A stretch of DNA of 64,000 nt from Klenkia brasiliensis (GTDB lineage: Bacteria > Actinomycetota > Actinomycetes > Mycobacteriales > Geodermatophilaceae), in assembly GCF_900100695.1 (NCBI RefSeq), contig NZ_FNCF01000004.1, forward strand, positions 62,001 to 126,000. The letters run 5' to 3'. The notes under the pieces are model-generated. The model saw nothing but the letters and a program-made list of their open reading frames with translations, was not told where the DNA came from and did no database searches. The position numbers and the translations under genes are program-made. Each line of letters begins with the position of its first letter. Position 1 is the first letter of the stretch. This document shows, piece after piece, positions 18,554 to 27,059 of the stretch.

Positions 18554-19630
18554 ATGGACCTGTTCTCCCCCGTGCAGCTCGGCGACCTCGAGCTCGCCAA
18601 CCGTGTCGTGATGGCCCCGCTGACCCGCATGCGCTCCGGTGCCGCCGGCGTCCCCGGTGACCTCGTCGTCGAGCACTACGCCCAGCGCGCCGGCCTCGGC
18701 CTGATCATCACCGAGGGCACCTACCCGAGCCACGAGTCGCGGTCCTACCCCGGCCAGCCGGGCATCGTCACCGACGAGCAGGCCGCCGGGTGGGCCCGGG
18801 TCGCCGACGCCGTGCACGCCCGCGGCGGCCGGCTGTTCATGCAGGTGATGAACGGTGGGCGGGTCTCGCACACCGCGATCACCGGGACCGACCGCATCGT
18901 CGCGCCGTCGGCGATCGCCGTCCCCGGTGAGGCGCACACCCCCGAGGGCAAGCTGCCCTACCCGGTGCCGCACGCGCTGACCACCGAGGAGGCCGTGGCG
19001 GTCAAGGCGGAGTTCGTCGCCGCGGCCCGGCGCGCGGTCGACGCCGGTCTGGACGGCGTCGAGCTGCACGCGGCCAACGGCTACCTGCTGCACGAGTTCC
19101 TCGCCCCCGACGCCAACACCCGCACCGACGTCTACGGCGGCAGCCCGCAGGCGCGGGCCCGCTTCGTCGTCGAGGTGGTCACCGAGGTCGCCGCGGAGGT
19201 CGGCGCCTCCCGGGTCGGCGTGCGGATCTCCCCGCAGCACGGTGTGCAGGGCATCACCGAGCCCGACCTGGACGACGTGGTGGCCACCTACGGCACCCTC
19301 GTCGACGCGATCGCCCCGCTGGGCCTGGCCTACCTGTCGGTGCTGCACCGCGACCCCGCGGGCGAGCTCGTGCAGGACCTGCGCCGCCGGTTCGGGGGCA
19401 CGTTCATGGTCAACACCGGCTTCGCCACCCCGACCGAGCGCGAGGAGGCCGTCGGCTACGTCGCCGAGGACCTGGCCGACGTCGTGGCCGTGGGCCGGGC
19501 GGTCATCGCCAACCCCGACCTCGTCGAGCGCTGGGTGGGCGGCTACCCGGAGAACACCCCCGACGCCTCGACCTTCTACGGCGCGGGCGCGAAGGGCTAC
19601 ACCGACTACCCGACCCTCGCCCAGGTCTGA
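18554..19630 (+). CDS. Alkene reductase, Old Yellow Enzyme family
   Basis: FMN-dependent reduction of activated C=C bonds with NAD(P)H. The 358-residue barrel starts MDLFSPVQLGDLELANRVVMAPLTRMRS and has the substrate-binding His/Asn pair in VELHAANGYLLHEFLAPDANTR, followed by YGGS, all typical of the NemA-like class. The ATG at 18554 begins the conserved domain; the frame is open further upstream but without homology-like sequence. In actinobacteria such enzymes detoxify electrophiles. The preceding 180 bases separate it from the divergent c-di-GMP gene and contain no other gene. Confidence 0.92.
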   Translation: MDLFSPVQLGDLELANRVVMAPLTRMRSGAAGVPGDLVVEHYAQRAGLGLIITEGTYPSHESRSYPGQPGIVTDEQAAGWARVADAVHARGGRLFMQVMNGGRVSHTAITGTDRIVAPSAIAVPGEAHTPEGKLPYPVPHALTTEEAVAVKAEFVAAARRAVDAGLDGVELHAANGYLLHEFLAPDANTRTDVYGGSPQARARFVVEVVTEVAAEVGASRVGVRISPQHGVQGITEPDLDDVVATYGTLVDAIAPLGLAYLSVLHRDPAGELVQDLRRRFGGTFMVNTGFATPTEREEAVGYVAEDLADVVAVGRAVIANPDLVERWVGGYPENTPDASTFYGAGAKGYTDYPTLAQV

Positions 19631-19639
19631 CACCGCCTC

Positions 19640-19678
19640 CCGGGGCCCGGTCGCGCGCACGGCGCGGCCGGGCCCCGG
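19640..19678. terminator. Stem-loop terminator after the alkene reductase gene
   Basis: Arms CCGGGGCCCGG (19640-19650) and CCGGGCCCCGG (19668-19678) pair perfectly over 11 bases; CGCGC and GCGCG inside extend the stem. It starts 9 bases after the stop codon. Confidence 0.7.
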
Positions 19679-19704
19679 TGCTGTACGGGAACACCGACAG
19701 ATGG

Positions 19705-19716
19705 TTGAGTGTTCAA
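19705..19716. promoter_or_regulatory. Candidate operator, TTGA-N4-TCAA
   Basis: A small dyad, TTGA and TCAA separated by GTGT, 22 bases before the ATG of the luciferase-like gene. GAACAC (19689-19694) and GTGTTC (19709-19714) add a second dyad across the same place. This resembles operators of MarR- or HxlR-type regulators; no regulator gene is adjacent. Confidence 0.35.
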
Positions 19717-19738
19717 GCGGGTGATCGAGGAGGTCAGC

Positions 19739-20758
19739 ATGGACAAGAAGATCGGGTTCCTGAGCTTCGGGAACTGGAACCCCGGCCACGGGTCGCAGGT
19801 GCGCACCGGCCGGGAGGCGCTGGTGCAGAGCGTCGAGCTGGCGGTCGCCGCGGAGGAGCTGGGCCTGGACGGCGCGTTCTTCCGGGTGCACCACTTCGCC
19901 CGGCAGCTGGCCGCGCCGTTCCCGCTGCTGGCCGCGGTCGCCGCGCGCACCTCGCGCATCGAGATCGGCACCGGCGTCATCGACATGCGGTACGAGAACC
20001 CGCTGTACATGGCCGAGGAGGCGGCGATCACCGACCTGCTCTCCGACGGCCGGCTGCAGCTGGGCATCAGCCGGGGGTCACCGGAGACCGCGCTGCGCGG
20101 CGCGTCCGCGTTCGGCTACCGGTTCGACGACGACGGCGGGGCGATGGCCCGGCAGCACACCGAGCTGTTCCGCGCCGCCATCGACGGTGCCGGGGTGGCC
20201 GACGCCGACCCGCGGATGACCGGTGGGGTCACCGGCCGGCTGGGCATCCAGCCCCGCTCCGAGGGCCTGGCCGAGCGCATCTGGTGGGGGTCGGGCACCC
20301 GCGACACCGCGGTGTGGACCGGGCAGCAGGGCATGAACCTGATGAGCTCCACCCTGCTCACCGAGGACACCGGCATCCCCTTCGACGAGCTGCAGGCCGA
20401 GCAGATCGCCCGCTTCCGGGCCGCCTTCGCCGACGCCGGGTGGGACCGCGAGCCCCGCGTCTCGGTCAGCCGCAGCGTCATGCCGGTGACCACCGACGAG
20501 GACCGGATGTACTTCGGCGACCGGTCCGGCGAGGACCAGGTCGGCATCCTGGACGGCATGCGGTCGCGGTTCGGCAAGACCTACGCCGGCCCGCCGGACC
20601 AGCTGGCCGAGGAGCTGGCCAAGGACGCAGCGGTGCGCGAGGCCGACACCCTGCTGCTGACGGTGCCCAACATGCTCGGCGTGGACTACAACGCCCGGCT
20701 GCTGGAGACCGTCGTCCGCGAGGTCGCCCCGGCGATCGGCTGGACGCCGAAGCACTGA
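19739..20758 (+). CDS. LLM-class (luciferase-like) flavin- or F420-dependent oxidoreductase
   Basis: A 339-residue bacterial luciferase-like monooxygenase fold protein starting MDKKIGFLSFGNWNPGHG. Family motifs include AEELGLDGAFFRVHHF and RIEIGTGVIDMRYENPLYMAEEAAITDLLSDGRLQLGISRGSPE. Members use FMN or F420; with fbiC 7 kb away either is possible. The ATG at 19739 has an excellent GAGGAGG five bases upstream. A candidate operator dyad lies just before that. It is transcribed alone and ends at a strong terminator. Substrate unknown. Confidence 0.88.
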   Translation: MDKKIGFLSFGNWNPGHGSQVRTGREALVQSVELAVAAEELGLDGAFFRVHHFARQLAAPFPLLAAVAARTSRIEIGTGVIDMRYENPLYMAEEAAITDLLSDGRLQLGISRGSPETALRGASAFGYRFDDDGGAMARQHTELFRAAIDGAGVADADPRMTGGVTGRLGIQPRSEGLAERIWWGSGTRDTAVWTGQQGMNLMSSTLLTEDTGIPFDELQAEQIARFRAAFADAGWDREPRVSVSRSVMPVTTDEDRMYFGDRSGEDQVGILDGMRSRFGKTYAGPPDQLAEELAKDAAVREADTLLLTVPNMLGVDYNARLLETVVREVAPAIGWTPKH

Positions 20759-20766
20759 GCTGCGCC

Positions 20767-20802
20767 CGAGGGCCCCGCACCCCGGTGGGTGCGGGGCCCT
20801 CG
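20767..20802 (+). terminator. Strong stem-loop terminator
   Basis: Perfect 16-base-pair stem (20767-20782 with 20787-20802, first arm CGAGGGCCCCGCACCC) and a CGGT tetraloop, 8 bases after the luciferase-like gene stop and 7 bases before the tRNA-Arg 3' end, so it probably serves both strands. Confidence 0.85.
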
Positions 20803-20809
20803 GCACGGG

Positions 20810-20882
20810 TGCGCCCGGCAGGAATCGAACCTGCGACCAAGGGATTAGAAGGCCCCTGCTCTATCCGCTGAGCTACGGGCGC
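20810..20882 (-). tRNA. tRNA-Arg(TCT)
   Basis: A 73-base cloverleaf on the minus strand. Acceptor arms GCGCCCG and CGGGCGC pair with discriminator A; D-arm GCTC/GAGC; T-loop GGTTCGATTCC; anticodon loop CTTCTAA gives anticodon TCT (bases 20847-20849). CCA is not encoded. Confidence 0.97.
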
Positions 20883-21055
20883 CCGGCGGCGCCGATCATC
20901 CCACCCGCCCTACCCGGTCCGGCGGCACCGTGCTGGTCGCCGTCCACATCCGGGGTGCCCGTCCACAGATCGCGCCGGACCGCCCCACCGGGGCCGCCGG
21001 GGGACGACGGTCGCGGTGCCCGGCGACCGTCGCCGGCCCACCCTGGAGGAGCACC

Positions 21056-21517
21056 GTGAGCAGCACCCAGATCACCGTCGTCGGCAACGTCGTCGACTCG
21101 CCCGTCCGCCGCCGCGCCGGGAACGGCGAGGTGACCAAGTTCCGCCTGGCGTCCACCGACCGCCGCCTGGACACCGCCACCGGCCAGTGGGTCGACGGCG
21201 ACACCTTCTACGTCGACGTCGACTCCTGGAACGTCCTCGGCGGCCACGTGTCCTCGTGCGTGGTCAAGGGCGACCCGGTCGTCGTGGTCGGCCGCATCAC
21301 CACCTCCGAGTACGAGGTCGAGGGCGCCAAGCGCAGCCGCACGGTCATCAAGGCGACGACCGTCGGCCACGACCTCAGCCGCGGCAGCGCGGTGTTCAAG
21401 CGCACCCCGCGCGCGGCCGTCGAGGTCCCCGCCGCGAGCGGCGACCCGCTCGACCCGCTGGACGGGGACGCCGCCGTGCCCGACGACGCCGCGATGGCCG
21501 AGGCCGCCCCGTTCTGA
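21056..21517 (+). CDS. ssb: Single-stranded DNA-binding protein (short paralogue)
   Basis: A 153-residue OB-fold protein starting MSSTQITVVGNVVDSPVRRRAGNGEVTKFRLASTDRR, with WVDGDTFYVDVDSWNVLG and the VVVVGRITTSEYEVEG strand. It binds single-stranded DNA in replication and repair. The GTG at 21056 follows GGAGGA by five bases. The C-terminal tail is acidic and short but ends EAAPF instead of the usual DDDIPF tip that recruits partner proteins, and is shorter than the main actinobacterial Ssb (about 165-180), so this is likely the second, specialised Ssb rather than the essential copy next to rpsF. Confidence 0.9.
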   Translation: MSSTQITVVGNVVDSPVRRRAGNGEVTKFRLASTDRRLDTATGQWVDGDTFYVDVDSWNVLGGHVSSCVVKGDPVVVVGRITTSEYEVEGAKRSRTVIKATTVGHDLSRGSAVFKRTPRAAVEVPAASGDPLDPLDGDAAVPDDAAMAEAAPF

Positions 21518-21667
21518 CCCGGCCGCCGGGGCCGGGGGAGGTTCCCGGTCCCGGCGCCGACGGGGTTGCCCGGGGCTGGGAGACTGGGGTGCAGGCGTGT
21601 CGCGGCGACCGGGTGTCGCCCCCGCCGACCAGCCCAGCTCGATACCCGAAGACGACGGAAGGCTCCC

Positions 21668-23338
<1,671 letters not shown>

Positions 23339-23356
23339 CGCCCGGCGAGCAACAGC

Positions 23357-23391
23357 CGAGGGGGCGCTCCCGCACCGCGGGCGCCCCCTCG
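23357..23391. terminator. Terminator between ettA and the phosphatase gene
   Basis: Arms CGAGGGGGCGC (23357-23367) and GCGCCCCCTCG (23381-23391), 11 perfect pairs around a 13-base loop, between two convergent genes. Confidence 0.75.
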
Positions 23392-23396
23392 TCCGC

Positions 23397-23822
23397 TCAG
23401 CGGGTCCAGCGGGCGACGAACCGGCGCTGCGCCCGGGTCTCGACGGCCCGGGGCCGGTAGTGGGTACGCGCCCAGCGCACCGCCTCGGCGGGCGGGACGC
23501 CGTCCAGCACGGCCAGGCAGGCCAGCGCGGTCCCCGTCCGCCCGGTGCCGCCCCGGCAGGCGAGCTCCACCCGCTCGTCGCCGGCCCGGGCCAGCACGTC
23601 CTGGAGCACGGTGCGCAGCCGGTCGGGGTCGGCGGGCAGCCGGAGGTCCGGCCAGCGCACCCAGTGCGCCTCCCACGGCGCCGGCTCCGGACGGCGTCCC
23701 AGCAGGTGCACCCCGACGTCCGGGACGGGCCCGGCCGGCAGCGGGCGGCGGAGGCCCCGGCCCCGCACCCGCCGGCCCGAGGGCAGCTCGACCACGCCCG
23801 GGGCGCCCACCGGCCACGTCAC
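23397..23822 (-). CDS. Protein-tyrosine phosphatase family protein
   Basis: A 141-residue protein with the C-x5-R phosphatase loop ACRGGTGRTG: Cys89 nucleophile and Arg95. The general acid may be Asp59 in VRWPDLRLP, in the WPD-loop position of dual-specificity phosphatases. It is short for the family but complete. The GTG start has no Shine-Dalgarno; a TACGGT box is 6 bases upstream. It is divergent from the thioesterase gene, 32 bases apart, and convergent with ettA. Substrate unknown. Confidence 0.85.
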   Translation of the reverse strand: MTWPVGAPGVVELPSGRRVRGRGLRRPLPAGPVPDVGVHLLGRRPEPAPWEAHWVRWPDLRLPADPDRLRTVLQDVLARAGDERVELACRGGTGRTGTALACLAVLDGVPPAEAVRWARTHYRPRAVETRAQRRFVARWTR

Positions 23823-23828
23823 CGGGCC

Positions 23829-23846
23829 ACCGTAGGCCGGTACGGT
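23829..23846. promoter_or_regulatory. Back-to-back -10 boxes of a divergent promoter
   Basis: ACCGTA (minus-strand TACGGT, 23829-23834) and TACGGT (23841-23846) flank GGCCGG, forming a perfect 18-base inverted repeat. The left box lies 6 bases before the phosphatase GTG and the right box 8 bases before the thioesterase GTG. Confidence 0.55.
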
Positions 23847-23854
23847 GCGGCCCC

Positions 23855-24277
23855 GTGAGGTTCTCGGTGCAGGTCCCCATGCGCTGGTCGGACATGGACG
23901 CCTACCAGCACGTCAACAACGTGGCGTTCCTCGGCTACTTCGAGACCGCGCGCGTGGCGTTGTTCTTCGACCAGCCCACCCACGACGAGAAGACCGGCAT
24001 GCGCCGCGGACTGGTCGTGCACTCCCACCAGATCGCCTACCGGCGGCCGGTGGTCTACGACGCCGAGCCGCTCACCGTGCAGATCTGGGTCTCGGGCATC
24101 CGCGCGGCCTCGCTGACCTGCCACTACGAGCTGTTCGACCACGGCACCCTGGCCGTCACCGGCAGCACCGTGCTGGTGCCCTACGACTTCGCCCTCGAGC
24201 GGCCCCGGCGGATCACGGCCGAGGAGAAGGAGTTCCTGGCGCGCTGGCTCGACGACGAGGGCGACGGCGCCGCCTGA
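23855..24277 (+). CDS. Acyl-CoA thioesterase, 4-hydroxybenzoyl-CoA thioesterase (hot-dog) family
   Basis: A 140-residue hot-dog thioesterase starting MRFSVQVPMRWSDMDAYQHVNNVAFLGYFETAR. RWSDMDAYQHVNN with Asp15 is the catalytic signature of the YbgC/FadM group. It hydrolyses acyl-CoA thioesters; chain preference cannot be read from sequence. The GTG has a TACGGT box 8 bases upstream and no Shine-Dalgarno. The last 65 bases overlap the 3' end of the ecfT gene on the other strand. Confidence 0.9.
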   Translation: MRFSVQVPMRWSDMDAYQHVNNVAFLGYFETARVALFFDQPTHDEKTGMRRGLVVHSHQIAYRRPVVYDAEPLTVQIWVSGIRAASLTCHYELFDHGTLAVTGSTVLVPYDFALERPRRITAEEKEFLARWLDDEGDGAA

Positions 24278-24914
24278 CCGGCTCGGCCGGGGCGTCGGCC
24301 CCGCGGGCGTCCAGCGCCTCGGCCAGGGTGTGCGCCAACACCAGCAGCTGCACGAGCAGGGGCACCGCGGTGCGGGCCAGCGCCCGCGGACCCCGGGTGG
24401 CCCCGCCGCGCGCCGCCTGCGCCTCCCGGATCCGCGCGGCGCGCTCGCCCAGGACCGGCACGAACCGCAGTGCCAGGGCCACGAGCAGGCCGATCCGGGC
24501 CGGCCGGACGCCGAGCACCTGCAGCGGGGAGCAGACCGTCTCCACCACCGCGACCATCTCGGAGACCCGGCAGGTGGCGGTCACGACGGCGGCGGCCAGC
24601 ACCAGCACCAGCAGCCGGACGACGGCCAGTCCGCCGTCGTGCAGGCCCTCGCGCCAGCCGTCGACCAGCACGTGCACCACCAGCACCGCGGCCAGGAACC
24701 AGGCGACGGCGCGGGCCTGGCCGACGAGCACGGCTGCGGGCAGCCGGGCCACCCCGAGCCCCACCAGCAGCACCGCGGCCAGGCCGCCGAGCACGACCGG
24801 CCACGACGACAGCACGAAGAGCACCACGCTGCCGACCGCGAGGACGAGCAGCTCCGACCAGGCCGGGGCGCGGTGCACCGGGCTGGCGCGCGGGACGTAG
24901 AGGGCCAGCGTCAC
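24213..24914 (-). CDS. bioN: Energy-coupling factor transporter transmembrane subunit (BioN-type EcfT)
   Basis: Transmembrane coupling subunit of an ECF vitamin importer. The 233 residues have around five hydrophobic segments (SELLVLAVGSVVLFVLSSW, VVLGGLAAVLLVGLGVA and others) and the two arginine-containing coupling motifs of EcfT, EAQAARGGATRG and EALDARGAD, near the C-terminus. GTG start overlaps the stop of the ATPase gene (GTGA), so it is translationally coupled as third gene of bioY-bioM-bioN. The 3' end overlaps the thioesterase gene antisense by 65 bases. Confidence 0.9.
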   Translation of the reverse strand: MTLALYVPRASPVHRAPAWSELLVLAVGSVVLFVLSSWPVVLGGLAAVLLVGLGVARLPAAVLVGQARAVAWFLAAVLVVHVLVDGWREGLHDGGLAVVRLLVLVLAAAVVTATCRVSEMVAVVETVCSPLQVLGVRPARIGLLVALALRFVPVLGERAARIREAQAARGGATRGPRALARTAVPLLVQLLVLAHTLAEALDARGADAPAEPVRRRRRPRRRASAPGTPSPRP

Positions 24915-25648
24915 GGCCGGGCGGCCATCAGCTCGCGGTAGTGGGCCAGCGCCGGCGCCGGGCCGTCGTCGGCGACCACGGTGCCGCCGTCGACGACCAG
25001 CACCCGGTCGAAGTCGGCCAGCAGGTCCAGGTCGTGGCTGACCACCAGCACCTGCTCCTCCAGCGAGGCCACCAACCGGGCCACCCGGCGGGTGTTCACC
25101 AGGTCCAGCAGCGTGGTGGGCTCGTCGAACACCACCCGTGCCGGGCGCATGACCAGCACCCCCGCGATGGCCAGCAGCTGCTTCTGCCCGCCCGAGAGCA
25201 GGTGCGCGGGGTGGTCGGCGTGCCCGGCGAGGCCGAACCGCTCCAGCGCCGCGTGCACCCGCTCCTCGCGCTCGGCGGCCGGGACGCCCTGGTTGACCAG
25301 CCCGAACGCGACGTCCTCGGCCACCGTGGGGTGCACGATCTGCGCATCGGGGTCCTGGAAGACGAACCCGACCCGGCGGCGGACGGCGGTCAGCTGGGTG
25401 GCCGTGGAGAGCCCGTCGACCAGCACCTCGCCCTCGCTGGGCAGCACCAGGCCGTTGAGCAGCCGGGCGAAGGTCGACTTGCCCGAGCCGTTGGCGCCCA
25501 CCACGCCGATGCGCGGCTCGGTCAGCACCAGGTCGATGCCGTGCAGCACCGCCCGCTGGGCGTAGGCGTGCCCCACACCGCGCAGCTCGATGCCCCGGGC
25601 GGGGTCGGCGACCGCCGCCGCTGCCGCGGCCGACCGCCGTCCCCTCAC
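24911..25648 (-). CDS. bioM: Energy-coupling factor transporter ATPase (BioM-type)
   Basis: A 245-residue ABC ATPase powering biotin uptake. Walker A GANGSGKST, Q-loop FVFQDPDAQIVHPTV (the FQ-x2-D-x-Q motif typical of ECF ATPases), signature LLSGGQKQLLAIAG and Walker B RVVFDEPT are all intact. The start was placed at the GTG at 25648, which overlaps the bioY stop as GTGA; the frame is open further upstream but only as sequence shadowing bioY. The operon order bioY-bioM-bioN indicates a dedicated biotin transporter. Confidence 0.92.
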   Translation of the reverse strand: MRGRRSAAAAAAVADPARGIELRGVGHAYAQRAVLHGIDLVLTEPRIGVVGANGSGKSTFARLLNGLVLPSEGEVLVDGLSTATQLTAVRRRVGFVFQDPDAQIVHPTVAEDVAFGLVNQGVPAAEREERVHAALERFGLAGHADHPAHLLSGGQKQLLAIAGVLVMRPARVVFDEPTTLLDLVNTRRVARLVASLEEQVLVVSHDLDLLADFDRVLVVDGGTVVADDGPAPALAHYRELMAARP

Positions 25649-26208
25649 GGAGCGGTGGCCGCCCGGCGCGGCCGCTCGATGACCGGGTAGGCCCGGCGCA
25701 CCTGGACGGCGACCACGGAGGCCACCACCGCCTTGATCGCGTCGCCCACCAGGAAGGGGGCCGCGCCGGTGCTCAGCGCCACGCCGGGGGACAGGTCGAG
25801 CACCAGGGCCAGCACCGGGACGCCGACGGCGTAGACGACGACGATGCCCCCGACGACGTTGGCCAGCAGCGCCCAGGCCAGGTTGTACCGGTTCCACGTC
25901 CACTCGGTGATCGCACCGACCACGGCGGCGGCGAACGGCCAGGAGAACAGGTAGCCGGCGGTCGGGCCGGCGAAGACGGCCAGCCCGCCGCCACCGCCGG
26001 GCAGCACGGGCAGGCCGACGGCGACCAGCACGAGGAACAGCGCGAGGGCCAGGAAGCCGCGGCGGGCGCCGAGCACCGACCCGGCGAGCATGACCCCCAG
26101 GGTCTGGGCGGTGATCGGGACGGGCCCGACGTTGATCGCCGGGACGAGCCCGAGGACCGCGGTCAGGGCGGCGAACAGGGCCACGTAGGCGAGGTCGCGG
26201 GTCTTCAT
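25645..26208 (-). CDS. bioY: Biotin transporter BioY (substrate-binding S component)
   Basis: Membrane S component that binds biotin for the ECF transporter. The 187 residues have about six hydrophobic segments and the BioY signatures PVPITAQTLGVMLAGSVLGARRGFLAL and GPTAGYLFSWPFAA. The ATG at 26208 has GGAGG seven bases upstream. Biotin import would supply the biotin-dependent carboxylase at 1-4 kb, although that link is only functional. A promoter-like TACCTT with an adjacent palindrome lies 35-50 bases upstream. Confidence 0.95.
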   Translation of the reverse strand: MKTRDLAYVALFAALTAVLGLVPAINVGPVPITAQTLGVMLAGSVLGARRGFLALALFLVLVAVGLPVLPGGGGGLAVFAGPTAGYLFSWPFAAAVVGAITEWTWNRYNLAWALLANVVGGIVVVYAVGVPVLALVLDLSPGVALSTGAAPFLVGDAIKAVVASVVAVQVRRAYPVIERPRRAATAP

Positions 26209-26242
26209 CAGGTCCTCCGGCGTCGTGCGGCGTCGACCGCGG

Positions 26243-26260
26243 AAGGTAGCTGGTGCACCA
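26243..26260 (-). promoter_or_regulatory. Candidate bioY -10 box with adjacent operator palindrome
   Basis: Minus-strand TACCTT (26243-26248) would place a transcript start about 28 bases before bioY. TGGTGCACCA (26251-26260) is a perfect 10-base palindrome abutting it in the spacer region, where a repressor would block RNA polymerase. Confidence 0.4.
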
Positions 26261-26305
26261 CCGGTCGGTGCCGCCGGGGGCGCGCCGCCGCCTGACCTGG
26301 GGGTT

Positions 26306-26317
26306 ACCCAGCTGGGT
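26306..26317. promoter_or_regulatory. 12-base palindrome in the bioY/roadblock divergent region
   Basis: ACCCAGCTGGGT is a perfect palindrome midway between the two divergent genes. Possible binding site for a dimeric regulator of either gene. Confidence 0.3.
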
Positions 26318-26566
26318 TGCCCGAGCGCGCAGCGTGAGGTTGTCTGGGAGCCACGGGGTCCGCGACGGAACGGCGAAGAGGGAATGGCGTCGGCATGGTG
26401 GTCCTCCTGGTGGCAGCGCGTGCGGGCCGTGGACCGCCCCCCGACCGACCACCCACCCCCTGCGCCGACCTCACCCGGACCGCCGGCGGGACCGCCCGCC
26501 GACGTCCCCCCACCCAGCGCCGCCCCGGTGCGGCCTGACCACCCAGAGACGACAGGAGTCCACCTC

Positions 26567-26935
26567 ATGGCACAGCTCGACACCGTCATCGCCTCGCTGC
26601 TCGAGATCGAGGGCGCCAGCGGCGCCGCGATCGTCGACGCCGACAGCGGCATGGCCCTCGCGGCCGGCGGCAGCCCCGGCTTCGACCTCAACGTCGCCGC
26701 GGCCGGCAACTCCAACGTGGTGCGCGCCAAGCTGCGCACCATCGGCGACCTCGAGCTCAACGACGAGATCGAGGACATCCTGATCACGCTCAAGGGCCAG
26801 TACCACCTGATCAACGTGCTGCAGGGCGCCGGCAACGCGGGCCTGTTCATCTACCTCGTGCTCAACCGCGCCACCGCGAACCTGGCGCTGGCCCGGCACA
26901 AGCTGCGCGCGGTCGCCAAGGACGTCAACGTCTGA
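26567..26935 (+). CDS. Roadblock/LC7-domain protein
   Basis: A 122-residue roadblock/LC7 fold protein (MAQLDTVIASLLEIEGASGAAIVDADSGMALAAGG), of the kind that acts as dimeric scaffold or regulator for small Ras-like GTPases. In actinobacteria such proteins usually sit in conservons with a histidine kinase and GTPase; none of these partners is here, so it is an orphan. The chosen ATG has AGGAG eight bases upstream. A longer reading from ATG 26384 would add 61 residues; its less GC-rich third positions argue against that. It ends just before a very long hairpin. Confidence 0.8.
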   Translation: MAQLDTVIASLLEIEGASGAAIVDADSGMALAAGGSPGFDLNVAAAGNSNVVRAKLRTIGDLELNDEIEDILITLKGQYHLINVLQGAGNAGLFIYLVLNRATANLALARHKLRAVAKDVNV

Positions 26936-26951
26936 CCCCTCTGCTCGACCC

Positions 26952-27044
26952 CAGCGTTGATCAGGGGGTTGATCGAAGTCCGTCCTCCTGCGCCAGATCT
27001 CGTGCAGGAGGACGGACGACGATCAACCCCCCTGATCCACGCTG
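26952..27044. repeat. Very long near-perfect inverted repeat (hairpin element)
   Basis: Left arm 26952-26991 and right arm 27004-27044 pair over about 37 of 40 positions around a 12-base loop that itself contains AGATCT. Differences are one mismatch near the base, a one-base bulge in the G/C run and a two-base mismatch. Inner arms are GTCCGTCCTCCTGC and its complement. It lies between convergent genes and could terminate both, but is far longer than the other terminators here and resembles a REP-type or miniature element. Confidence 0.85.
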
Positions 27045-27059
27045 AGGGGCCCGGGGGCC

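Larger units (their letters stand above)
26209..26566. other. Divergent regulatory region between bioY and the roadblock gene
   Basis: A 358-base gap with no convincing separate gene. It holds the bioY promoter elements, two palindromes, and from 26384 an ATG-initiated stretch in frame with the roadblock gene that encodes a tryptophan- then proline-rich segment (see the finding on this). Confidence 0.6.

Noticed and set aside
16265-19894. Very long open frame (about 1,200 codons) on the minus strand
   Set aside because: It runs antisense to or out of frame with five well-recognised genes and its product is an arginine/alanine/glycine-rich shadow of GC-rich codons.
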